Assembly: GCA_039989855.1 (NCBI GenBank)
Contig: JBDXGZ010000015.1
Span: 1-64,000, forward strand
DNA length: 64,000 nucleotides
Reading direction: 5' to 3'
Source of the DNA: CALFVT01 sp039989855
GTDB taxonomy: Bacteria > Pseudomonadota > Alphaproteobacteria > Caulobacterales > Maricaulaceae
The notes beneath the pieces were generated by a model. The model did not search any database, had not been told where the DNA came from, and saw only the letters and a program-made list of their open reading frames with translations. Below are positions 1 through 8,007 of this stretch, piece after piece. A program made the position numbers and the translations under genes. The number at the start of each line of letters is the position of its first letter. Position 1 is the first letter of the stretch.

Positions 1-140
1 AGGCGTCCGGCGGAACTCACAGAAAGTTACCTCCGCGCGCGACCCGCACCAATCCTCACCTCAACGCCAGCATAACTAGTACAAGCTGTCCTAAAAGGTG
101 ATGGATGTATGATAGGGGATGTTTGTGGGGCGTGGATTTA

Positions 141-196
141 ATTCCCAAAATTAGATTTAAAAATCGATTAAATATCGATTTTATAATTTTGGGAAT
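141..196. repeat. Long A+T-rich two-tier palindrome
   Basis: The outer arms are attcccaaaatta (141-153) and its exact reverse complement (184-196). The inner arms are aaaatcgat (160-168) and atcgatttt (174-182) around a 5-nt loop. Transcribed, it would form a 56-nt hairpin with one small internal bulge. It lacks the T-tract of an intrinsic terminator. Function unknown; it could be a repeat-family member or a protein-binding site. Confidence 0.75.
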
Positions 197-280
197 TAAA
201 AGCAAAGCGAGGACGATAAAGCCGTGGCTGTACGAAAGTTATATTCAAAGTGATATGACTCTTGGTCTTTTATCACTTCC

Positions 281-473
281 TCACCCTCATGCTGAGCCTG
301 TCGAAGCATAGTGGCGTGAAACAATATTCCCTCAAGACGCAGGAACCCTTCGACAAGCTCAGGGTGAGGCTAGGAGGGTTTGGAACAACTCTTCGCCCCC
401 TCTTTTCCCCGTGCATCCCTGCGAAGGCAGGGATCTCATGCTTATCTCAAGAGATTCCGATTTTCATCGGAAT
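281..473. repeat. Cluster of REP-like palindromic units
   Basis: Four units in under 200 bp. Unit 1 (281-310) contains ctgagcctgtcgaag. Unit 2 (347-370) contains the inverted counterpart cttcgacaagctcag, differing at one base. Unit 3 (415-434) is a hairpin with arms atccctgc and gcagggat around gaag. Unit 4 (454-473) has arms attccga and tcggaat. These resemble short interspersed repeats found many times in proteobacterial intergenic DNA. No transposase or target duplication is visible. Confidence 0.8.
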
Positions 474-481
474 AGGCGGGT

Positions 482-997
482 TTATAAGACGTTATTCCAG
501 GTCTGAATTATATAATCTTCTAGGGCGTATTCTGGCTCAAAGAACTTGGAAGTAATTTCGCTACAACGTATGGCTAATGTATAAGGCATAGCATTAGGAA
601 CTATCAATATTTGAGTGCCATTAGGTTCGGTAATAATTATTCCCGATTCTATGACATGCCCTGATTCGTTTAGAGTCATTTTTTTGGGTAAGCTTCCTTT
701 AGAATAACCCTCTGGTAAGTCAAAAAATTCATCTCGTTTATCAGCGACCATAACATGGTCGAAAGATAGACTGCCGACTTCAAGTCTTTCTGCAAGATCA
801 TTCATAACGGGTTTAATTCTCAAGCCAACATTATGGTTATCCCATAAAGTTATAGAAGAAATCCATCGGTTTTTGTCTTTTAAAAAGGCCTTGTTGGGAT
901 AAATTATAGATATGCGCTCGAATGGTTTAGCAAGTGCCTTCGCTAAATCTTTAATGCCGTTTAGAGAAAACAGTATGTTCGTCGTTTCCTCCACCAC
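482..997 (-). CDS. Hypothetical protein downstream of regA
   Basis: A 171-residue soluble protein I do not recognise; no signal peptide, membrane segment or known motif is visible. It starts at a GTG about 6 bp after the regA stop on the same strand, so it is probably translated from the same transcript, with its ribosome site inside the end of regA. Its DNA is visibly more A+T-rich than regA and most of the window, and it borders a repeat-rich non-coding region, which suggests late acquisition. Real coding is likely because the frame is long and has no competing frame, but the function is unknown. Confidence 0.6.
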   Translation of the reverse strand: MVEETTNILFSLNGIKDLAKALAKPFERISIIYPNKAFLKDKNRWISSITLWDNHNVGLRIKPVMNDLAERLEVGSLSFDHVMVADKRDEFFDLPEGYSKGSLPKKMTLNESGHVIESGIIITEPNGTQILIVPNAMPYTLAIRCSEITSKFFEPEYALEDYIIQTWNNVL

Positions 998-1003
998 AAA
1001 ATT

Positions 1004-1561
1004 TTACCGAGGCGCACGCTTCGCCAAAATTCGCTGCAAAGTACGGCGGTGCATATTGAGCCGCCTTGCGGTTTCAGAGACATTTTTTCCGCAGAGTTCA
1101 TAGACCCGCTGGATATGTTCCCACCGAACGCGGTCAGCGGACATGGGGTTTTCGGGTGGTTCAGGGGCGACGCCGCGTGGGGCGAGGAGGGCTTTGCACA
1201 CATCATCGGCGTCCGCAGGCTTGGCGAGATAATCCACCGCACCGCGTTTAATCGCAGAGACGGCGGTGGCGAGGTTGCCGTACCCTGTCAGCAGCACGAT
1301 TTTGCAATCTTCGCGCGCGGCGTGGATAGCGTCGACCACATCAAGGCCGTTTCCGTCCTCAAGCCTCATATCAAGCACGGCAAAGGCGGGAGGATTATTA
1401 CGGGCAATAATTCTGGCCTCAGTCACAGTTTCAACCGCCGTGACGTCAAAGCCACGGTGGGTGAGGGCGCGGCCCAAGCGGGTACGCAAGGGGCCATCAT
1501 CATCAAGGATCATTAAAGATCGATCATCGGGTAATTTATAGTCAGGGGTCTGCGTGCTCAT
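1004..1561 (-). CDS. regA: Redox response regulator RegA/ActR/PrrA family
   Basis: Response regulator of the RegB/RegA redox two-component system, which controls photosynthesis, respiration and carbon- or nitrogen-fixation genes in alphaproteobacteria. The N-terminal receiver (about 14-125) has the acidic pocket, phospho-acceptor Asp64 in AVLDMRLEDG and the conserved Lys in YLAKPAD. A proline-rich linker (APEPPENP) leads to a Fis-type helix-turn-helix at the C-terminus (NVSETARRLNMHRRTLQR), which is near-invariant in RegA. 185 residues is the usual length. Its cognate kinase regB and senC, often adjacent in other genomes, are 11-13 kb away here. The orphan gene at 482-997 follows in the same direction. 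Confidence 0.93.
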   Translation of the reverse strand: MSTQTPDYKLPDDRSLMILDDDGPLRTRLGRALTHRGFDVTAVETVTEARIIARNNPPAFAVLDMRLEDGNGLDVVDAIHAAREDCKIVLLTGYGNLATAVSAIKRGAVDYLAKPADADDVCKALLAPRGVAPEPPENPMSADRVRWEHIQRVYELCGKNVSETARRLNMHRRTLQRILAKRAPR

Positions 1562-1663
1562 GGTTCACCGCCTTTCTTTGTATGAAGGTAAGGCGTTTAT
1601 AGCAGGGTTCAATAGGAATTGACACTATGTCGCATTTAAGCGTGAATTATGGTTACGGCGCGC

Positions 1664-2455
1664 TTATTTTTCGTCAATAGGCCCATCAATAAAGGGCGGG
1701 ATAATAAGCTCGTTGTCTTTATCCGTCTCTGGCCGTTTGGGCGCGGCTGGCTCGAAACGTTTTTCAATCTCTGCGGCCTCGGCCTTACGGATGGCTTCGC
1801 GAATATCCCCGCGTAATACAGCCGTTTCGACTTGTGTCTCGTCGAGGTCGAGGGACTTATTAATATCACGTAGGGCCGCGTCGTGATCTCCCTTGCGTAA
1901 ATGAAGATCAGCACGGTAGCGGTAACTATCCGCGCGGCTGGGCGAGAGTTTAAGGACGCGGTCTAAGTCTTTTTTGGCTGCGTCGAAATTATCTTGCCCT
2001 ACGTACCCCCGCGCGCGGGTAGTTAAAAGATCAAGATGCTCTGAGCGAATCTCAAGACCTGCGGAACTGGCCGCAATTGTCTTGTCATAATCTTCTGCGA
2101 GGAGCCAGAAATTGGCGGCTTCGAAAAAATAGTCTGCCTTTTGTCGGTCGGTGACACTATGGGGGGCGCGGGCAATACGTTCCAAGCGGTGCGCGGCCTG
2201 TTCTGTGCGGCCCAAACCAAAAAGCGCCATAGCGATACAATGTTGTGCGCGGTAACCGCCGCCCTCATTTTGCCATGTCAGTGCTGTCTCATAGGCGGCT
2301 TCAGGATTGTCGCTAATGTCGTCAAGGCAGGCTTCGTGGCGGATATCAAAAGGTGTTGGCTCTTCATTGGCGCTAGAGAGAGGCGCAAAACCTATTGCAA
2401 TCGCGGCGCAAATCCCTAGAGCTTTGGCTAAACTATATGATGGATTATTCGTCAT
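1664..2455 (-). CDS. Secreted tetratricopeptide-repeat protein
   Basis: Probably a periplasmic TPR protein of about 263 residues. I place the start at the ATG at 2455, which has a GGGGGG ribosome site just upstream; the longer GTG frame from 2494 would overlap the divergent gene. A signal peptide (KALGICAAIAIGFA..SSA) is followed by several helix-turn-helix TPR units over roughly residues 90-220 (for example ADYFFEAANFWLLAEDYDKT and RADLHLRKGDHDAALRDINK). The C-terminus is charged and proline-rich. TPRs mediate protein-protein contacts; the partner is unknown. Divergent from the SDR gene at 2484. Confidence 0.75.
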   Translation of the reverse strand: MTNNPSYSLAKALGICAAIAIGFAPLSSANEEPTPFDIRHEACLDDISDNPEAAYETALTWQNEGGGYRAQHCIAMALFGLGRTEQAAHRLERIARAPHSVTDRQKADYFFEAANFWLLAEDYDKTIAASSAGLEIRSEHLDLLTTRARGYVGQDNFDAAKKDLDRVLKLSPSRADSYRYRADLHLRKGDHDAALRDINKSLDLDETQVETAVLRGDIREAIRKAEAAEIEKRFEPAAPKRPETDKDNELIIPPFIDGPIDEK

Positions 2456-2483
2456 AGCCCCCCTGTAACCAGAGAGTCGTGCA

Positions 2484-3716
2484 TTGACAATCACGCATCA
2501 CATTAAAAGACCGTTAGACCTTCGCAGACCCCAAGGTAAATCTTTGCCGCGCAATTGGGTTTTCTTAGGGCTTGGCTATAGCGCGAAGGCGTTGATTACG
2601 CAGCTTCCAGATGGGCTTAACCTTGTCGGGACGAGTCGTAATCCGTCCAATTGGACGGATGATTTGAGGGCCAAAGTTCAAGGCCTTACTTTTACAGGCG
2701 TGGTGTCAAAGGAGCTGAAAGCGGCTCTAAAACAAGCGGATGTTATTCTTGTTTCGCTGCCGCCGTCCGAGGCGGGCGACCCGTTTTTGGCAGGATTGAA
2801 AGAGGATATGCAAGCCCTCGCACCTCAGGCAAAATGGGTGGGTTATTTGTCCGCGACCAGTGTTTACGGTGACCGCGCAGGGCAATGGACGTTTGAAGAT
2901 GAGCTTTTGAGGCCGACAACTGCGCGCGGTAAAAACCGCGTTGAAGCTGAGCTGGCGTGGCTTGAGACAGGCCTGCCCGTGCATATCTTTCGTTTGGCGG
3001 GGATTTACGGCGGCACTTATTACGGCCAAAGCCGTAACCCTTTCGGGCGTATTGAGTCGGGAAAAGCCAACGCGATCATTAAACATGCTCATGTGGTCAA
3101 CCGTATTCACGTTGAAGATATTGCCTCGGCGATCATAAAATCTATTCACAAACCTGACCCGACGCAGGTCTATAATTTGGCTGACGGACGCCCCGCCCCG
3201 CCGCAAGAGGTCTTGAGGTTTGCGGCGCGGTTACTTGGTACAATAGTTCCTGTAGCAAGTCTCGATGAGACCAAAATATCAGATATGGTACGCAGTTTCT
3301 ATAGCGAGACAAAACGCATATCGATTGATAAAGCGCGGACAGCACTGGGGTGGCACCCCGCCTATGATAATTATAATGTCGGCCTGATGCATATATATAA
3401 AGATAAATATTTGCCTGATGATGCGGTTATATTGACGGGCTATTTAGATATTCCGAAACATATACGCTATACGTCTGACGGCCATTTTCGTGAGCTCTTG
3501 CGAGAGCATATTGATGTAAGTCGTGCCGAACCAGGATGTGTTTTCTTTAAAATATCGAACGGCTTTGTAAAAAGGAGACGTTTGCATATTGTTGAAATTT
3601 TTGAGACCCCAGATAGTTACCACGTCCATCAAGCCCGAACCCATCTAAGTGAATGGTATAGGACAACTCGTCTTATAGAGCGGCACTATAATGTCATTGG
3701 GCTCGCTGAGCAGTGA
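2484..3716 (+). CDS. NAD(P)-dependent epimerase-like SDR fused to ABM domain
   Basis: Residues about 24-300 form an extended short-chain dehydrogenase/epimerase of the YeeZ type. The cofactor loop GLGYSAKAL follows the first strand, and the sequence continues through SLPPSEAG, SATSVYGD (Ser plus YxxxK-region equivalent), FRLAGIYGG and NRIHVEDIA. Residues about 315-408 are a separate alpha/beta domain resembling antibiotic-biosynthesis monooxygenases (TGYLDIP..., EPGCVFFKIS, ESYHVHQ-like HQARTHLSEWY). The first possible start is a TTG at 2484; a second TTG at 2544 has an AAGG site 7 bp upstream and begins just before the Rossmann fold, and may be the true start. Substrate unknown. The fusion is unusual: SDRs of this type are normally about 290 residues. 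Confidence 0.72.
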   Translation: MTITHHIKRPLDLRRPQGKSLPRNWVFLGLGYSAKALITQLPDGLNLVGTSRNPSNWTDDLRAKVQGLTFTGVVSKELKAALKQADVILVSLPPSEAGDPFLAGLKEDMQALAPQAKWVGYLSATSVYGDRAGQWTFEDELLRPTTARGKNRVEAELAWLETGLPVHIFRLAGIYGGTYYGQSRNPFGRIESGKANAIIKHAHVVNRIHVEDIASAIIKSIHKPDPTQVYNLADGRPAPPQEVLRFAARLLGTIVPVASLDETKISDMVRSFYSETKRISIDKARTALGWHPAYDNYNVGLMHIYKDKYLPDDAVILTGYLDIPKHIRYTSDGHFRELLREHIDVSRAEPGCVFFKISNGFVKRRRLHIVEIFETPDSYHVHQARTHLSEWYRTTRLIERHYNVIGLAEQ

Positions 3717-3805
3717 TAGCGATTTTAAGCGCCTTCAAATGTCCCCCGCAATTTTGTGATTGATTGTGAGGTGACCCTTGCCGTGGCTTCGGCCATAAAA
3801 CGAGC

Positions 3806-4573
3806 ATGAGTAAAACCGCGTTACATAAAAGACCTCGAAAGATCAGCGTTATTATTCCGACCTATAAGGACGATGGGCCGCTGACACTATTATTAGAGCA
3901 GCTTAGCGGTTTAGATATTTTTGAAATCATAGTCGTTGACGGTGAAGGCCGCTGGGCCCCGCCTAAGCGTTTCGCTGATTATGATAACCTTCAGTGGAAA
4001 ACCGCCGCTCGCGGACGTGGGCCACAAATTGCCCACGGGCTTGCCTGCGCCAATGGGAATTATCTTTGGGTGCTTCATGCGGATGCACAGGTGATGCCTG
4101 AGAATCTGGTTGAAATTGACCGCATATTAAGCAACTCTAAAATCAGCCTTGGCATGTTCCGTTTGAGTTTCAATCAACCTCAATGGACCTATCACCTTTT
4201 TGAATTCTTTGCTCGCTTTGATACGAGCCTCACGAGTTTCGGGGATCAAGGTTTTTTCTTCCGTCAAGTGGACATGGATGATATCTGGAAAGAGTTGTAC
4301 ATGGATATGAAAAACGCGCCTATCCTTGAAGACGTTATTCTCCGCCATGCGTTAAAATCTATTGGATCTGTTAAAAAGTCGCCATTGAAAATAGGAAGTC
4401 TGCCCCGTCGTTTTGAGCGTCGCGGCCTTTGGCGCACACAAATACGAAATGCCTCTATTCTATTGCGGTGGGTGTTCGGCGTGTCGCCGCATGTGCTTTA
4501 TGACAGTTATTATTCTGAGCCACAAAGCCTGTCCATCAGACCGGCACCGCCACCCGCGGTCGTTAACGGGTAA
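3806..4573 (+). CDS. Family 2 glycosyltransferase, TIGR04283-like
   Basis: GT-A-fold glycosyltransferase of 255 residues. After a short basic leader come the first strand ISVIIPTYKD, the donor-binding segment EIIVVDGEG, AARGRGPQIAHG and the metal-binding-type motif HADAQ. The later block FGDQGFFFR resembles the TIGR04283 subgroup (cytosolic, without a membrane domain), which often lies near thiol or selenium genes in other genomes; that context is absent here. The C-terminal third is basic and may contact membrane. The next gene starts 7 bp downstream, so the two are probably co-transcribed. Acceptor unknown. Confidence 0.75.
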   Translation: MSKTALHKRPRKISVIIPTYKDDGPLTLLLEQLSGLDIFEIIVVDGEGRWAPPKRFADYDNLQWKTAARGRGPQIAHGLACANGNYLWVLHADAQVMPENLVEIDRILSNSKISLGMFRLSFNQPQWTYHLFEFFARFDTSLTSFGDQGFFFRQVDMDDIWKELYMDMKNAPILEDVILRHALKSIGSVKKSPLKIGSLPRRFERRGLWRTQIRNASILLRWVFGVSPHVLYDSYYSEPQSLSIRPAPPPAVVNG

Positions 4574-4580
4574 CATATGA

Positions 4581-5282
4581 ATGTGGGGGGTTGTACGTCA
4601 TATATTGCCCGTCATTCTTATATTAGGCGCAATCTTAGGCTCATTATCCTTAAGTCCAAGTTCTGTAGCGGATGAAGCTAAGGATAAAGCTCGGTTAAGC
4701 GAGGCTGACATATCAGAGCTTCAATTGGGCGCGGTTGTATCGCGAATTTGGCGAGACCCGTCGCAAGACGGAAATGTTTTTGATGCCTTTGCTGCTGTGG
4801 ATATTACCGCGAGCGCGGCTGATATTTGGGCGGTGATGACCGATTGCGCGAAATCTATTGAAGTCATGAAGGATATGAAAAGCTGCACGGTTTTAAGTGG
4901 GAACGCCGCGCAAGGCTCAGATATTCGCGAACAAGTTTTCCGCACACCGTTTCCGTTTCCTCAATTTCGAACCATCTTTAAAACCGATTATATTTTGCAT
5001 CAAAAGATCAAAGTTCAAAAATCGGGCGGGGATATGAAAGTCCAAGACGCGCTATGGGTGATCACCCCAATCGGCGGCGGTAAACACCGCGTGACCTACA
5101 AGGCGCGTATAGGGCTGAATTTATTAGTTCCGAACTTTATGATAAAGCGAGCTGTCCGAAAAGATACGCCCGAGCTTATGACGGCTTTACGCGATGTGGC
5201 CGAGACGATCCAAGACGCGCCGCAAGCCAGACCCCAAGTTACACACGAGACGTTAAGCGATTTATCCACGTCTAAAAATTAG
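4581..5282 (+). CDS. Secreted SRPBCC/COQ10-like lipid-binding protein
   Basis: A 233-residue protein with an N-terminal signal or anchor (HILPVILILGAILGSLSLS). The following helix-grip domain (about 65-220) resembles polyketide cyclase/START/COQ10 proteins: AAVDITASAADIWAVMTDC at its start, then alternating strands and a long C-terminal helix (PELMTALRDVAETI). Such domains hold hydrophobic ligands in a cavity; the export signal suggests a periplasmic ligand such as a lipid or quinone-like molecule, which is inference. The ATG follows the glycosyltransferase stop by 7 bp, so it is probably the second gene of that operon. Confidence 0.72.
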   Translation: MWGVVRHILPVILILGAILGSLSLSPSSVADEAKDKARLSEADISELQLGAVVSRIWRDPSQDGNVFDAFAAVDITASAADIWAVMTDCAKSIEVMKDMKSCTVLSGNAAQGSDIREQVFRTPFPFPQFRTIFKTDYILHQKIKVQKSGGDMKVQDALWVITPIGGGKHRVTYKARIGLNLLVPNFMIKRAVRKDTPELMTALRDVAETIQDAPQARPQVTHETLSDLSTSKN

Positions 5283-5384
5283 ACTGAATTTTTTCTAAAA
5301 AATGGCTTGGCCTTAGAAACGGACGCTCTATAGTCGCCTGTAAATGACGGCTCTTGATATTTGAACGTTTAAAGTGGGATTTTT

Positions 5385-5900
5385 ATGACAACGAAACGCG
5401 AAAAAATTGCGGCTGCCGCTCGTATATACGGCGAGCGTGCTTTCAATAATTACGCACAGGTTCGCTCTGTCGCGGAAAATATCCGTGACGGCCTGTGTGA
5501 GTTTCTTGATCCTGAGGGTCCCTGTGTTTATCTTGTCCCTCCGCAAGGCGAATTCGGCGCGCAAAATTATCGCTCCGCCGCTTTTTCTGTAGCGGGTAAA
5601 GGGTTTTTACCTTTGGAGCCGATTAGTTTCGGCCTCGCCGTGCGTATCTCCGGCGAAGGTGATTATATGCGGCTTGTGCTGACCTGTCGCAAAGAAGGCG
5701 ACCGCATGTATATTGGGATCGAGCGAGCTCAAAATTATGAGATTGACCTCCCTGCATCAAAGGATGATTTAAATGGTGTGTTCGAAAGCATATATGAACA
5801 TCTCTTGGGGTGGTTCTCTGACCGTGTTGAAACCTATGACAATGGTAATTATGGATCGAATGACATTGGATTTAATATTTACCGAATTGACGAAGATTAA
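5385..5900 (+). CDS. Hypothetical acidic cytosolic protein
   Basis: A 171-residue protein I do not recognise. It has no signal peptide or membrane segment. The N-terminal 35 residues look helical (KREKIAAAARIYGERAFNN); the middle alternates short strands (VYLVPPQGEFG, ISFGLAVRISGE, MRLVLTCRKEGDRMYIGIE); the C-terminus is Asp/Asn-rich. It starts at an ATG after a 102-bp gap containing a small A/T-rich palindrome, and stands alone between the SRPBCC gene and the antiporter, all on the plus strand. No functional assignment is possible from sequence alone. Confidence 0.65.
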   Translation: MTTKREKIAAAARIYGERAFNNYAQVRSVAENIRDGLCEFLDPEGPCVYLVPPQGEFGAQNYRSAAFSVAGKGFLPLEPISFGLAVRISGEGDYMRLVLTCRKEGDRMYIGIERAQNYEIDLPASKDDLNGVFESIYEHLLGWFSDRVETYDNGNYGSNDIGFNIYRIDED

Positions 5901-5955
5901 ATCTCTTCAGGCTTTGCGCCGTATAACTCCATAATAGAGGATATAGACGCCGATT

Positions 5956-7899
5956 ATGATTTTAGCTGCTTCTACTGATGTTGTCGCCCATGTTGCGAGC
6001 GATCTCCCATTTAAAATAGCCTTAATTGGTGTTTTAGGAATTGGCGCTCAATGGCTAGCGTGGCGGTTTCAAAAACCTGCCATTGTTCTCATGGCCATTG
6101 CTGGTTTGATTTTCGGGCCCTTGATTGCCTGGTTTTTATCTTTGCACCCCCCTGCGGTTATTGGAAATGTGCTTGAGCAATTCCGTCTTGACCCCGTGCA
6201 AAATTTTGGCGAGCTTTATCGCCCAATGATCGGGATGGCGGTTGCAATTATCTTGTTTGAAGGCGGTCTTAACCTCAGTTTTAAAAATCTTGGGGATAGC
6301 AAGAACGCGGTTTTGCGAATGGTCTTACTGGCCTCACCGATTGCGTGGCTGCTTGGAACCATATTGACACATTATGTCGTCGGACTGTCGTGGGAAGTGT
6401 CCGCTATGGTCGGCGGTCTGTTTGTTGTGACAGGCCCAACGGTGATTATGCCGCTTTTACGCCAAGCTCACCTTAAAAGCCGTCCTGCTAATGTGTTGAA
6501 ATGGGAAGGCATCGTCAACGATCCTGTTGGCGCGCTTTTCGCGGTTGGCGGCTATGAGTTTATTCGCTTCTCTCAAATGGGCGCCTCTGTTGAAATTGCG
6601 ATTTGTTGGTTAATTGGCGCGGCCTTGGTTGGCGGTATTATTGGTGTCGTCTCAGGTTACGGCCTCGCATGGGCCTTCCGACGCGGGGCTATTCCAGAAT
6701 ATCTTAAAGCGCCTGTTGTATTGGTGTGGGTTTTGTTGATTTACGTTCTTGCGAATACGCTGGCCGAAGAAACAGGGCTTCTTGCTGTGACGGCTTTGGG
6801 TATGACGATGGCTAATACTAAATATGCGTCAATGGTTGAAATGCGCCGCTTTAAAGAGACCATTGCGATTATTTTGGTGTCGGGCGTATTTGTGATTTTG
6901 ACAGCAACCTTAACAGGCGACGTCTTGAAACAAATGCTGGGTAATTGGCGCATCTGGGCCTTTGTCCTTGGTATGATGATTTTGGTACGTCCTGTTGCAG
7001 TGATGTTATCGACGCTTTGGTCGGGTTTATCATGGAAAGAAAGTTTGCTTGTCAGCTTGATTGCACCGCGCGGGATTGTCGCCGTCGCAGTGGCCGGCCT
7101 GTTCGCGGCTGAATTGCAGCATCTGGGCATCGAAGAAGGGGCGCAATTTGTACCGCTTGCCTTTATGCTTGTGTTTGGCACAGTTCTATTTGCTGCTTTC
7201 GGTGTGACGCCACTTGCAAAATTACTCGGCCTTGCGTCGGGCGGCGGGGACGGCGTGTTGATCGTTGGCGCGAATCCATGGTCACTTGGTCTGGCGCGTG
7301 CGTTGAAAGATATGGATGTTAAAGTCTTGATTGCGGATACGAATTGGCGTCGCCTGCGCGGTGCGCGTCTTGAAGGTCATAAGACCTTCTATGGCGAAGT
7401 TCTATCAGAAAACGCCGATTATAGTCTTGATCATTCTGACTTCAACCATTTGATCGCGGCATCGCCGAATGATGCTTATAATGCGCTTGTCTGCGTGGAA
7501 TTTGCCCCAGAATTAGGCAGCCACCGTGTTTTCCAAGTCGCAGGTCAAGATATTTCTGAAGCTGAGGACGGGATTGCCTTTACCTCCCGAGGACGGACAC
7601 TCTCGACACGAGGACGTAGCTTTGATTCCTTGACGCGGGATTGGTGGAGCGGTTGGCGCTTTCGTGTGACAAATTTGACTGAGGATTATACTTTGTCCGA
7701 TCTTTATAAAGACCGGGGTGATGACACGGAAATTCTTTTGGCTTTACGTGACGGTGCGCTGGAAATATTCCAACCGGGGCAAGATTCGCGTGCGCAAGGG
7801 GCGACGGTTCTGACCTATTGCGCTAGTAGTGAAGGTCGTGGAGCTGGCGCGAAGTCTGCGGACGGTCTTGCAGGCCCAGCGGCGCCCTTGCCGTCTTAA
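5956..7899 (+). CDS. Cation:proton antiporter with RCK-like nucleotide-binding tail
   Basis: CPA1-type monovalent cation/H+ antiporter of the inner membrane, 647 residues. About 12-13 hydrophobic segments cover residues 15-430. Visible family motifs are FEGGLNL (101-107), TGPTVIMPLL, the transport-site pair Asn188-Asp189 in IVNDPVGALF, and APRGIVAVAV around Arg372. From about 433 a Rossmann-like TrkA-N/RCK segment begins (GVLIVGANPWSLGLARAL), suggesting gating by a nucleotide or by redox/pH state, followed by a second small domain. The product probably exports Na+ or K+ to keep cytoplasmic pH and salt balance, fitting a marine host. No partner gene is linked. Confidence 0.85.
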   Translation: MILAASTDVVAHVASDLPFKIALIGVLGIGAQWLAWRFQKPAIVLMAIAGLIFGPLIAWFLSLHPPAVIGNVLEQFRLDPVQNFGELYRPMIGMAVAIILFEGGLNLSFKNLGDSKNAVLRMVLLASPIAWLLGTILTHYVVGLSWEVSAMVGGLFVVTGPTVIMPLLRQAHLKSRPANVLKWEGIVNDPVGALFAVGGYEFIRFSQMGASVEIAICWLIGAALVGGIIGVVSGYGLAWAFRRGAIPEYLKAPVVLVWVLLIYVLANTLAEETGLLAVTALGMTMANTKYASMVEMRRFKETIAIILVSGVFVILTATLTGDVLKQMLGNWRIWAFVLGMMILVRPVAVMLSTLWSGLSWKESLLVSLIAPRGIVAVAVAGLFAAELQHLGIEEGAQFVPLAFMLVFGTVLFAAFGVTPLAKLLGLASGGGDGVLIVGANPWSLGLARALKDMDVKVLIADTNWRRLRGARLEGHKTFYGEVLSENADYSLDHSDFNHLIAASPNDAYNALVCVEFAPELGSHRVFQVAGQDISEAEDGIAFTSRGRTLSTRGRSFDSLTRDWWSGWRFRVTNLTEDYTLSDLYKDRGDDTEILLALRDGALEIFQPGQDSRAQGATVLTYCASSEGRGAGAKSADGLAGPAAPLPS

Positions 7900-7928
7900 A
7901 CTGAGCGTAAATTTAATCACATCTTAAT

Positions 7929-7945
7929 CAAACCTTTAAGGTTTG
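7929..7945 (+). terminator. Weak hairpin after antiporter gene
   Basis: Arms caaacc (7929-7934) and ggtttg (7940-7945), followed by tttag. The T-tract is short, so termination may be partial. It sits in the 108-bp gap between the antiporter and the penicillin-binding protein gene. Confidence 0.4.
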
Positions 7946-8007
7946 TTTAGCATAATCATCTGTTGAGGCACGTCTTACAGGAAGGTGTGTGAGCGCAGGA
8001 GGTGATC

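Larger units (their letters stand above)
1..481. other. Non-coding stretch with palindromic repeats
   Basis: No convincing gene. Positions 1-104 show nothing I recognise. The open frames that can be drawn here read through repeat palindromes (translations such as AEPVEA, MLSLSKH, DKLRVR and PAKAGIS are the usual artefacts of REP-like repeats), so I do not call them. The content is one long imperfect palindrome (141-196) and four REP-like units (281-473), listed separately. It lies beyond the 3' end of the minus-strand gene at 482-997. Confidence 0.7.

Noticed and set aside
105..555. Two open frames (105-311 and 262-555, plus strand)
   Set aside because: They translate palindromic repeats and lack ribosome sites; the second runs into the 3' end of the gene at 482-997.
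2727..3206. 159-codon frame antisense to the SDR-ABM gene
   Set aside because: Shadow of a well-supported gene; no signal or domain.
5261..5270. DnaA-box-like ttatccacg
   Set aside because: Single copy inside the end of a coding region, far from dnaA and without neighbours.
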